64,000 nucleotides of DNA from Mycetohabitans endofungorum (GTDB lineage Bacteria > Pseudomonadota > Gammaproteobacteria > Burkholderiales > Burkholderiaceae): the NCBI RefSeq assembly GCF_037477895.1, contig NZ_CP132745.1, forward strand, positions 620,001 through 684,000, given 5' to 3'. A program made the position numbers and the translations under genes. The notes under the pieces are model-generated. The model saw only the letters and a program-made list of their open reading frames with translations, was not told the origin of the DNA and did no database searches. This document shows positions 1 to 12,400 of this stretch, piece by piece (positions within the stretch are counted from its first letter, which is position 1; every line of letters begins with the position of its first letter).

Positions 1-3000
1 CAGCGCTTGCTGGATACGCCGCCCGACGCTCGACCTGTCGTCGGTAGCCGAATCGGCTTGGTGCAACTGCACCGCGGTAGTAAAACAGTTCAGCAGGTTA
101 AGGTTGCGCACGTCACCGATGAAAACACGCCCACCGGGCACCAGCAGGTCCATCGCTTGGCGGACCACCTCCATTAAATAGCTGGCACTGGGGAAATATT
201 GCACCACCGAGTTGATCACGATGGTATCGAAATACCCTGACGGTAAACCCTCGGTGATATGCGCAGCCTGTGTGCGCAATTGAACATGAGAGGCCAGTTC
301 CGGCTGCTGCGCCAACTGAGCGCGTAATGTCTCGATGGAAGGCGCGGAAAAGTCCGTGCCCCAATACGCTTCACAATGCGGCGCCAGGTGCGCGAGTAGC
401 AGTCCCGTGCCTACGCCAATCTCCAGCACCCGCCGCGGTTGCAGCGCACGAATACGCTCAACCGCATCGGCGCGCCACGCTTGCATAGCCGACAACGGAA
501 TCGGCTGGCTATCGTAGCTACTCTTCCAGACACTAAAATCCTCGCCGAAAGGATAATCTTGTTCATGACTGTAATAGGCATCGTAGACGCTTTGCCATTC
601 GTCGACTTGGTTTGCCTCTTCTGCAAAATCAGATTGATGAGAAGTATCGCCAAGCACAACATAGCCAACTAACTGCTTATCTCCCAAACGATTTTCGCGC
701 GCGATAACAGCAGCTTGCGCCACAGCAGGGTGACGTTGAAGAACCGCCTCGATTTCACCCGGCTCAATCCGGTAACCGCGAATCTTGACTTGCTGGTCAC
801 CGCGACCAACAAACGCCAAATTGCCATCGGGCCGATAGCGAGCCAGGTCACCCGTCTTGTACATGCGCGCGTCGGGCGCACCCAAGAACGGATTAGGTAC
901 AAAGCGCTCAGCCGTCAATTCTGGACGGTTCAGATAGCCACGAGCGACACCGGCTCCGCCGATGTAAATCTCACCGACCGCGCCTAGCGGCACCGGCTGG
1001 CCATACGTGTCCAGTAGATAAACTTGCGTGTTCGCAATTGGCCGGCCGATGCTCTCGACCAAGGGTTCGCCACGCTGAATCGACAGCCAGGTCGAATAGG
1101 TCGTACTTTCTGAAGGTCCGTAGAGGTTGCACAGCCGCTGAACCGATGACTGCTCAAAAATCCGCTCAATCAAGGGCTCTGTCAACGGCTCGCCTGCCAA
1201 ATTAATTGCGGCTACTGACGATAGGCTCGCCCGATGCTCCAGCAAAGACTGCACCGCAGAAGGTACCGTATTGATCAGCGAAACCGGCTGAGAATAATTG
1301 AGCAAAGCCAATGCATCATCGACTAAGTGAAAAGTTGAGCCTTGCACCAGCGGCACAAAGCATTCAAAGACAGAAAGATCGAAATTGATCGAGGTCGCAA
1401 ACAGCGTGTGCCGTGTTTGCGCTGGACTAAACGTTTTTATTGCCCAGCACAAGAAATTGCTCGCTTGCGCATGTTCGATCATGACACCCTTCGGGGTGCC
1501 AGTAGAACCCGACGTATAAATCACGTACGCAAGGTTTCGGGCGGTGAGGTCCAACACCGACGGATTAGTATGCGCCAGCGACGGCAACTGATTGGGATCG
1601 AGTACGGGCTGTAAAGCGAGTGCCGCCTCGTCCAGTACGGCCTGGCCAGCCGCATCGGCCAGCACGATCATTGGTGCGGCATCGGCAAGAATATGCGCGA
1701 GGCGCTCGGACGGATACGCGGGATCGAGCGGCACATACGCGCCGCCCGCTTTCAGGATCGCCAATAGCCCTACGACCATCGCCGGTGAACGTTCGACGCA
1801 AATCGCCACTCGAGCGTCCGGCTTGACGCCCAATTCAATGAGCCGATGCGCGAGACGGTTGGCCCGGGCGTTCAATTGCGCATAGCTTAGTGCCTGCGCT
1901 TCATACACCAGTGCAATGGCTTCCGGGCTGCGCGCCACCTGCGCCTCGAACAACTGATGAATGCATTGGTGGGCTGGATAGGGAACCGCCGTCGCGTTCC
2001 ATGTCTGAAGCAGCAACTGACGCTCATCCGCTCCCAGCATCTGCAGTGTTGCCACCGGCTGTTGTGGGCAAGCCGCCATCGCCTGCAACATCGTCGTCAG
2101 ATATCCCACGTGTCGCTCGATCGTCGCGGGGTCAAACAACGCACTCGCATAATGCAATGACCCGATGATCTCCTCGCCTGCCTCATACAAGTGCAGCTCA
2201 AGGTCGAACCTAGCAATGTCGTAATCAAGATCGTCAAGCGTGACGCCCAGATTCGGCAGTCGCCATTGCGCTAGCTCACCACTCTGCCACGCAAACATCA
2301 CCTGAAACAGTGGCGTGTGATTGAGCCGGCGCATCGGCTGCACGATCTCGACCACTTGTTCAAACGGCAAATCTTGATGCGCCTGCGCGTCCAGCGTCGT
2401 GCGCCGCACGCGCTCAAGTAACTGCGTTGTCGTCGGCTCGCCTTTTAAATTCACGCGCAACGCCAGCGTATTGACAAAAAAGCCGATCAACGGCTCGATC
2501 GCAGCATGCCCCCGGTTGGCGCTGGGCGTGCCAATGACCAAATCATCTTGGCCCGACAGGCGCGCGAGCACCGCGCTCCACGCCGCGAGCACCGTCATAA
2601 ACAGGGTCGTACCGTGCTCAGCGCTTAAGCGCTTGAGCGCTTGCGTGGTTCGCGCATCGATCCGCACCGGCACGTGCGCGCCGGCAAATGATGGCTGAGA
2701 CGGACGCGGCCGATCTGTCGGTAGTTCCAGCAGCACCGGCGCGTCCGCGAGCGTCGTGCGCCAGTAATCGCTCTGTGTTTGAAGTCGCTCGCCCGACAGC
2801 CACTGACGCTGCCAGGCTGCGTAATCCGGATACTGGATCGTCAGCGCGGGCAGGGGATCGGCTTGCGCCCCCACGTTCGCGGCGTACAGCGCGCTTAACT
2901 CACGCACCAGCACGCCAAACGACCAACCGTCCGACACGATATGGTGCATCGTGAGCACTAACCTGTGCTCGTTATCGGCCAATTGGATGCCACACGCGCG

Positions 3001-3429
3001 GATCAGCGGCCCCTGCACCAGATCAAACGGTGCGTGCGCTGCATCGCGACTTAAGCGTGTCAGCTGCGCGTCGGCATCCGGCACGCCGCGCAGATCATGC
3101 CCGTGCAGCGGCACGCCTGTGTCGGCTGGCAACAGCTGCACCTGCGGCTGACCGTCGACACTGACAAACGTCGAACGCAGCGCTTCGTGGCGCGCGAACA
3201 GCGCATCCAGCGCTTGCTTCCACGCAGCCCGATCAAAAGGCCCACGCACACGCAGCACAAGCGGGATGTGATAGGTACCACTGACTCCATCGAGTTGCGC
3301 GAGGAACCATAGTCGTTGCTGCGCGAACGACAGCGGCAAGCTGCCTTCGCGCGAGATCGGCGTGATCTCAGGTAATGTATTGACTGGCTGGTTCAGTTGC
3401 GCGCTCACCACCGCCGCGAACGCAGCCAG
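1..3429 (-). other. NRPS module 5 (partial): C - A (Ala code) with inserted N-methyltransferase
   Basis: LCL condensation domain with HHIVSDGWS (about 3.37-2.06 kb). The A domain pocket reads D-L-F-N-N-A-L-T-Y, equal to an established Ala code seen in N-methyl-alanine modules. After the A8 motif a SAM methyltransferase domain begins near 640 and runs to the window edge, with motif I L-E-I-G-V-G-T-G around 404-426. The C-terminal end of the A domain and the T domain lie outside the window. Expected residue: N-methyl-alanine. Confidence 0.87.
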
Positions 3430-6400
3430 CGTCGGCGATGCAAAGAGGGCCGTCAGCGGCACGTCAGCACCGAGCAGCGCGCCAACTCGGTTCATTAAAC
3501 GCACCACTAGCAGCGAATGGCCCCCGAGCGCAAAGAAACTGTCATGCCGGCTAACACGCTCCACCCCGAGTAGCTCCGTCCAAATCGTCGCGAGCGTCGT
3601 CTCCAATTCGCCTTGCGGCGCTTCATACGCTTGCTGCGCCAGCGCACTCGCGTCTGGTTCGGGTAACGCACGTCGATTGAGCTTGCCGTTGGGCGTCAAC
3701 GGCAACGCATCGAGCCGCACAAACGCGGCCGGCACCATGTAGTCAGGCAGTCTAGCCGTAAGATACGCGCGCAACGTATGGGCAAGCTGTTGATCCGGCT
3801 CGGCCACCACGTACGCGACGAGCCGCTTGTCCAGGCCCTCACCCAGCGCAAGTACTACCGCTTCTTGTACCTGTGGGTGTCTAACCAGGCATGTTTTAAT
3901 CTCGCCCAACTCGATTCGAAGACCTCGAATCTTGACCTGGTGATCATTGCGTCCCAGAAACGCCAAATTCCCGTCAGGCCGGTAACGCGCCAAGTCACCC
4001 GTTTTATACATGCGCGCGTCCTCACGATCGCTGAACGGATCGAGCAAAAAGCGCTCGGCGGTCAGGTCGGGGCCATTCAAGTAACCGCGCACGACACTTG
4101 CACCACTGATGTACAACTCGCCGGTCGCCCCCAGCGGCACCGGCTGACCGTATCTGTCCAGTAGGTAAAGTCGGTTGTGGGCAATGGGCCGACCAATCGG
4201 AATAGTGTCCTCCGTATACTCTGCTGGGCAAGTCCACGCTGCCACACCAATCGTTGCCTCGGTGGGGCCATACAAGTTATGCAGTTGGGCGTGCGGTAAA
4301 AGACGCTGACAAAGCCGAACCTGCGCACTCGTGAGGGCTTCTCCCGTGCAAAGCACGCGTTTGACCGTCGTGCAGCGCTGAACACCGTCAGTGGCGAGGA
4401 ACATGCCGAGCATGGAAGGCACAAAATGAACCGTCGTGATGCGCTGCCGGATCATCAACTCCACTAACGCAGACGGATCCCTATGCACACCGGGTGCTGC
4501 CACGACGAGGGTCGCGCCATTGAGCAACGTGCAAAAGCACTCCCAGACCGACACATCGAAAGTCAAAGGCGCCTTTTGCAGGACACGATCGTCAGGCGTC
4601 AGTCCATACGCTTGCCGCATCCAAACTGGATGGCTCATCGACGCTTGATCTTTCTTCTGCGCATCGTCCAGTTGCGTGACATCAAATAAATGGGCAATTT
4701 GGGCGTGCTCGACCATCACGCCCTTTGGCATGCCGGTCGAGCCGGACGTATAAATCACATACGCCAGATGACGAGCACTCAACCCAGGCACCTGTGGATT
4801 GGTGGTCGCGCTCTCTGGCAGTACGTTCGGATCCAGTACGGTGAATGAAGCCAGAACCGTGTCGCCCAACGCAGACTGGCCTGCCGCATCGGCCAGCACG
4901 ATGGCCGGCGCGGTATCAGCAAGAATATGCGCGAGGCGCTCGGGCGGATACGCGGGATCGAGCGGCACATACGCGCCGCCCGCTTTCAGGATCGCCAATA
5001 GCCCTACGACCATCGCCGGTGAACGTTCGACGCAAATCGCCACTCGAGCGTCCGGCTTGACGCCCAATTCAATGAGCCGATGCGCGAGGCAGTTGGCCCG
5101 GGCGTTCAATTGCGCATAGCTCAGTGTCTGCGCTTCATACACCAGTGCAGTGGCTTCCGGGCTGCGCTCCACCTGCGCCTCAAACAATTGATGAATGCAC
5201 GGGTGGGCTGGGTCGGGAGCCGCCGTCGTGTTCCACGCCTGAAGCAGCCACTGACGCTCATCCGCTCCCAGCATCTGCAGTGTTGCCACCGGTTGTTGTG
5301 GGCGAGCCACCATCGCCTGCAACATCGTCGTCAGATACCCGACATGTCGCTCGATCGTCGCGGGGTCAAACAACGCACTCGCATAATGCAATGACCCGGT
5401 GATCTCCTCGCCTGCCTCATACAGATGCAGTTCAAGATCAAACCTAGCGATGTCGTAATCGAGTTCGTCAGGCGTGACATCCAGCCCAGGTAAGCGCCAC
5501 TGCCCTGTCTCATTGCTCTGCCACGCGAACAACACCTGAAACAACGGCGTGTGATTGAGCCGGCGCGGCGGCTGCACCACTTCAACCACTTGCTCGAACG
5601 GCAGGTCTTGATGCGCCTGCGCGTCCAGCGTCGTGCGCCGCACGCGCTCGAGCAGTTGCGCGGTCGTCGGCTCGTCCTCCAGATTGACGCGCAACGCCAG
5701 CGTATTGACAAAAAAACCAATCAACGGCTCGATTGCGCGGTGCCCCCGGTTCGCGCTGGGCGTGCCAATGACCAAATCGTCCTGGCCCGACAGGCGCGCG
5801 AGCACCGCGCTCCATGCGGCAAGTACCGTCATAAATAGCGTCGTGCCATGCTCCGCGCTCAAGCGCTTCAGTGCGCGCGTGGTTTGCGCATCGATCCGCA
5901 CCGGCACGTGCGCGCCGGCAAACGATTGCTGCGCCGGACGCGGCCGGTCCGTCGGTAGTTCCAGCAGCACCGGCGCGTCAGCGAGCGTCGTGCGCCAGTA
6001 GTCGCTCTGCGTTTGAAGCCGCTCGCCCGACAGCCACTGACGCTGCCAGGTCGCGTAATCCGGATACTGGATCGCCAGCGGCGGCAGGGGATCGGCTTGC
6101 GCCCCCACGCTCGCGGCGTACAGCGCGCTCAACTCGCGGACCAACACGTCGATTGACCAGCCGTCCGACACAATATGGTGCTGCGTGAGCACGCACTGAT
6201 AGTCATCGTCGGCGAGTTGAACGACGCATGCGCGCATCAGCGGACCGCGCGCCAAATCGAACGGCGCGTGCACTTCATCGGCGGTCAAACGCACCCGTTG
6301 CGCATCGGCATCCGGCACGCCCCGCAGATCGTGCCAGTGCAGCGGCATGCCCGTGTCGGCCGGCAGCAACCGCACCTGCGGCTGTCCGTCGACACTGACA

Positions 6401-9400
6401 AATATCGAGCGCAGCGCTTCGTGGCGCGCGAACAGGGCATCCAGCGCTTGTTGCCAGGCGGCCCGATCGAAAGGCCCGCGCACACGCAGCACAAGCGGGA
6501 TGTGATAGGTACCCCTGACCTCATCGAGTTGCGCAAGGAACCATAGCCGTTGCTGCGCAAACGACAGCGGCAACGCGCCTTCGCGCGAGGCAGGCGTAAT
6601 CTCAGGCAATGCGGTGCCTTGCTGGTTCAGCTGCGCACTCACCCCTGCCGCGAACGCGGCCAGCGTCGGCGATGCAAAGAGGGCCGCAAGTGGCACGTCG
6701 GCACCGAGCGCACCCACTCGGTTCATCAACCGCACCGCCAGCAGTGAATGGCCCCCGAGTGCAAAAAAGCTATCGTGCCGGCCCACACGTTCGACACCCA
6801 GTAGCTCCGACCAAATCGTCGCCAGCGTCAACTCCAGCTCACCTTGCGGCGCTTCATACGCTTGATGCGCGAGCGCGTCAGCGTCTGGCTCAGGTAGCGC
6901 CCGCCGATCCAGCTTACCATTCGGCGTCAGTGGCAACGCATCCAACCGCACAAACGCGGCCGGCACCATATACTCGGGCAAGCGAGCGGCCACATACGTG
7001 CGCAACGTGCTAGCCAGCGCGTCATCCGGCTCGGCCACCACGTACGCGATAAGCCGCTTGTCCAGGCCCTCGCCTCGCACGAGCACCACCACATCGCGCA
7101 CCTGTGTGTGTGCAGCCAGGCATGCCTCGATCTCTCCAGGCTCAATGCGAAAGCCGCGCATCTTAATTTGATCATCGTTGCGACCTACGTACGCCAGATT
7201 GCCGTCGGACAAATAGCGCGCCAAATCGCCCGTCTTGTACATCCGCGCATCCGGTGCATCCGAGAACGGATCGCGCACAAAGCGCTCGGCAGTCAACTCA
7301 GGACGGTTCAGGTAGCCCCGTGCCACACCGTCCCCACCAATGTACAGTTCCCCCACCGCACCGAGCGGCACCGGCTGCCCGTGCGCATCGAGCAGATAGA
7401 TCTTCAGGTCTGGGATCCGTACGCCAATCGGATTATCCGCTTGCTTACTGTCCTGTTGTCGAAGCGGCCGGTAAGTCACATGCACAGTGGTTTCGGTAAT
7501 CCCATACATGTTGACCAATTGCGGACGGCGTTCATCGCGCGTGGCATACCATGCCTGCAAGATGGCGGGCTCCAGCGCCTCCCCACCAAAGATCACATAG
7601 CGTAATTGATCCGATAAGGCGCTTTGTGCTTGGCTAGCGATAAAGGCCTTAAACGCACTAGGTGTTTGGTTTAATACGGTGATGCCTTGCTCACAGACCA
7701 ATTGGTGAAACGCTTGGGCAGAGCGGGCAGTATGATGGGGCACAATGACCAGTTTGCCACCGTAACGTAACGCGCCCCAGAGTTCCCACACGGAAAAATC
7801 GAACGCAAACGAGTGGAATAGGCACCAGGTATCGTGCTCATTGAAGCCATACCACGAGTGGGTCGCGTCAAACAGCCGCACCACTTGGGCATGTTCGACC
7901 ATCACGCCCTTGGGCGTCCCGGTCGAGCCGGACGTATAAATCACATAGGCGAGACCGTGCGCCGTCAGGCCTGACACTGACGGATTGGTATCCGCTGCCT
8001 CCGGCAGCCTATTGGGGTCAATTACCGTGCACGAGGTCAGTACAGCATCACCGAGCGCAGCGCGCCCAGCCGCATCAGCTAACACGATCGTGGGTGCGGT
8101 ATCGGCGAGAATATGCGTGAGACGCTCGGACGAATACGCGGGATCGAGCGGCACATACGCACCGCCGGCCTTCAGAATCGCCAATAGCCCCACGACCATT
8201 GCCGGCGAGCGCTCGACACAGAGCACCACTCGGGTATCTGGCTTGACGCCCAATTCAATGAGCCGATGCGCGAGACGGTTGGCCCGGGCGTTCAATTGCG
8301 CATAGCTCAGTGTCTGCGCTTCATACACCAGTGCAGTGGCTTCCGGGCTGCGCTCCACCTGCGCCTCGAACAACTGATGAATGCATTGGGGAGCTGGATA
8401 GGGAGCCGCCGTCGCGTTCCATGTCTGAAGCAGCAACTGACGCTCATCCGCTCCCAGCATCTGCAGTGTTGCCACCGGTTGCTGTGGGCAAGCCGCCATC
8501 GCCTGCAACATCGTCTTCAGATACCCTACGTGCCGCTCGATCGTCGTGGGGTCAAACAGCGCACTCGCATAATGTAACGAACCAGTGATCTGCTCACCTG
8601 CCTCATACAAATGCATTTCCAGGTCAAACCTGACCATGTCGTAATTAAGCTCACCAGGCTTGACATCCAGCTCGGGTAAGCTCCATTGCCCTATCTCGTT
8701 GCTCTGCCACGCAAACATCACCTGAAACAGCGGCGTATGATTCAATCGACGCGGCGGCTGCACGATCTCGACCACTTGCTCGAACGGCAGATCTTGATGC
8801 GCCTGCGCGTCCAGCGTCGTGCACCGCACGCGCTTAAGCAGTTCGCTCGTATTAGGCTCGCCAGATAAGTCGACACGCAACGCCAGCGTATTGACAAAGA
8901 AGCCAATCAACGGCTCGATCGCAGCATGCCCCCGATTGGCACTGGGCGTGCCAATGACCAAATCATCCTGACCTGACAGGCGCGCGAGCACCGCGCTCCA
9001 CGCGGCGAGCACCGTCATAAATAGCGTCGTACCATGCTCCGCGCTTAAGCGCTTAAGCGCTTGCGTAGTCGATGCATCGATCTGCACCGGCACGTGTGCA
9101 CCAGCAAACGACTGTTGTGCCGGGCGCGGCCGGTCCGTCGGTAGTTCCAGCAGCACCGGCGCATCAGCCAGTGTCGCGCGCCAGTAGTCGCTCTGCGTTT
9201 GAAGCCGCTCACCCGACAGCCATTGACGCTGCCAAGCCGCGTAATCTGGATACTGGATCGTCAGCGGCGGCAGCGGATCGGCTTGCGCCCCAACGCTTAC
9301 CGCGTACAATGCACTGAGTTCTCTTATCAGCACTTCAAGCGACCAGCCGTCCGACACAATATGATGCTGCGTGAACACGCACTGATAGGTGTCATCGGCG

Positions 9401-12400
9401 AGCTGAATGACGCATACACGCATCAGCGGTCCACGCGCCAGATCGAACGGCGCGTGCACTTCATCGGCAGTCAAACGCGACAGCTGCGCATCGGCATCGG
9501 GTACTCCACGCAAATCATGCCAGCGCAGCGGCACGCCCGTGTCAGCCGGCAACAGCTGCACCTGCGGCTGACCCTCGACGCTCACAAACGTCGAGCGCAA
9601 CGCTTCATGACGGGCGAGGAGTGCATCCAATGCCTGCTGCCATGCGACTCGGTTTAATGGCCCACGCACATGCAGGACAAACGGGATATGATAGTTAGCA
9701 CTGGTCTTATCAAGTTGTGCGAGAAACCATAGCCGCTGCTGCGCGAACGACAGCGGTAAGACGCCTTCGCGTGGGACCGGTGTGATCTCAGGCAGCGCAC
9801 TGGTTTGCTGGTTCAGTTGCGCACTCACCACCGCCGCAAACGCGGCCAGCGTCGGCGATGCAAAGAGGGTCGCAAGCGGCACGTCGGCACCCAGCGCGCT
9901 GACTCGGTTCATCAAGCGCACCGCCAGCAGCGAATGGCCCCCGAGTGCAAAAAAGCTGTCGTGCCGACCCACACGCTCCACTTCGAGCAATTCGGCCCAG
10001 ATTTGGGCCAGCGTGGTCTCCAATTCGCCTTGCGGCGCTTCATACGCTTGATGCGCGAGTGCACCAGCATCTGGCTCAGGTAACGCGCGCCGATCCAGCT
10101 TGCCATTGGCCGTCAACGGCAACGCATCCAACCGCACCAATGCAGCCGGCACCATATACTCGGGCAAGCGAGCAGCCACATGCGTGCGCAGCTCGCTAAC
10201 CAGCTGCTCATCGGCCTCCGCCACCACGTACGCGACCAGCCGCTTCTCCACGCCTTCGCCCCGCACAAGCACCACCGCATCGCGCACCTGCGCGTGTTGC
10301 ACCAGGCACGCCTCGATCTCACCGGGCTCAATGCGAAAACCGCGGATCTTGACCTGCTCATCGTTGCGCCCGACAAACTCTAGGTTTCCATCCGGCAAAT
10401 AACGCGCCAGATCGCCCGTCTTATACATTCGTGCATCCGCTTCATCTGAGAACGGATCACGCACAAAGCACTCGGCAGTCAGCTCCGGGCGGTTCAGATA
10501 GCCCTGTGCAACCCCTGCACCACCAATGTACAGCTCGCCAACTGCACCTAGCGGCACCGGCTGGCCGTGTGCATCGAGCAGATAAACTTGGGTGTTTGCA
10601 ATCGGCCGACCAATCGGAATATTGACGTTGCCCTTGGGCACCGCCGTGATCCTATAAGTCGTCGCAAATGTAGTGCTCTCGGTCGGACCATAACCGTTGA
10701 TCAACTGTTGAGGAGGCGAATCGCGCAGCACTTGCGCCACCACGCTCGCATCTAGTGCGTCACCTCCGACAATCAAAGCCTTGAGTTGGGGAAAGACTGG
10801 GCCCAATTCCACGGCCATTTGATTGAACAAACCCACGGTCAACCACAAAACACTAATACGCTGTTCGCGCAGCGTTTGTGCAAACAGCGCTGGCGTCAGC
10901 ACCGTGTCATGATCGATCACGACCGCCGCCGCGCCATTTAATAACGGCGCCCAGACCTCAAAGGTGCTCGCGTCAAAAGCTGGATTGGCCGCCAATGCGA
11001 TGCGATCATTCGCTCCAACATCAACATAGCCATTGTTGATCACTAGCCGCGCAATCGCTCGGTGCGGCACCCGTACGCCCTTGGGCATACCGGTGGAGCC
11101 CGACGTATACATCACATAAGCCGTATCAACACTACGGCCGGCCAGTTGTGGGCACGTCGTTGGAAAGTGCTCAGTTTGCGCTTTATCTGACAAGTCCAGA
11201 CGCATTAGTGCTGTGGGCAGCGCAGCCGCACCTTCGGTGTGCGCATCAGTGAGCAACAACTGCGCTGCACAATCGCTTACGATCCAGCTTTGTCGCTCTG
11301 TGGGCGCGCGCGGATCAATCGGTACGTAAGCTGCACCTGCCTTGAGGATGGCTAGCTGCGCAACCACCAAATCAATCGAGCGCTCAAGCAGCGTGGCAAC
11401 AGAGTGACCGGGTTCAACGCCCAGATCGATAAGCCGATGCGCGAGGCGGTTGGCCTCTGCATTGAGCTGCGCATAGCTAAGCACCTGGTCCTGATACACC
11501 AGCGCCGTCGCCTCGGGTGTGCGCGCCACCTGGTCTTCGAATAACTGGTGCACACACCGGTGTGCCGGATACTCGCGCTGTGTCGCGTTCCATGTCTGAA
11601 GCAGCAGTGCACGCTCTTCGCCAGGCAGCACTTCTAAGTGCCAAACCGGTAAGTTTGGCGAATATTCGAGCGCTTGCGTTAGGCTTTCCAGTGCCTGCTG
11701 CATATAACCACACACACGGTTTGCGTCAAACGGCCGTGCCACTTGAACACTGAGCCTTAACGCTCGATCGGCATCATCCACCGACAGCGTGAGTGGGTAG
11801 TTGGTACGCCCTTCTACATCTAAAAAACCCGCACCTTCCCCCGATTGTTTATCGCCCAGCCGCACCACATTGCGTCGGTAATTAAGCAGCGCGCTAAAGA
11901 GTGGCGTGCCCGCCGGCACGCCACTGCAACGCTGCGCGAGTGCCAGCGACGCATGTTCGTGTTCAAGCAACGCGGCCAAGCGTGCTTGTGCATCCCGCAC
12001 GCCATCCTCAACGCTACGGTCTAGTTCCACTCTCAGCGGCAGTGTATTGATAAACGGCCCCATCGCGCTGCCCGTGCCATTGCCACCTTGCACGCGCCCG
12101 AACAATACTGTGCCAAACACCACCCGCTGCTGGCCACTCGCACGCGCGAGCACCTGCGCCCACGCCAGATGAAATAAGCTGGCCACGCTCACACCCAAAC
12201 GTCTGGCTTGCGCACGCAACTGATCGTTCAATGCCTGTGACAACGCGTGCTGCGCTTCGGTCACTTGCGCGCCGTCACGATGCACATCGGCAAGCCCAAA
12301 CGGCAGTGTCGGCTCATCCACGTCAGCAAGCATGTCGGTAAAGAAGCGTTCATGGGCTTCTTGACTCACGCCCAGGCGTGCCTGCGCAACCAAGTTACGG

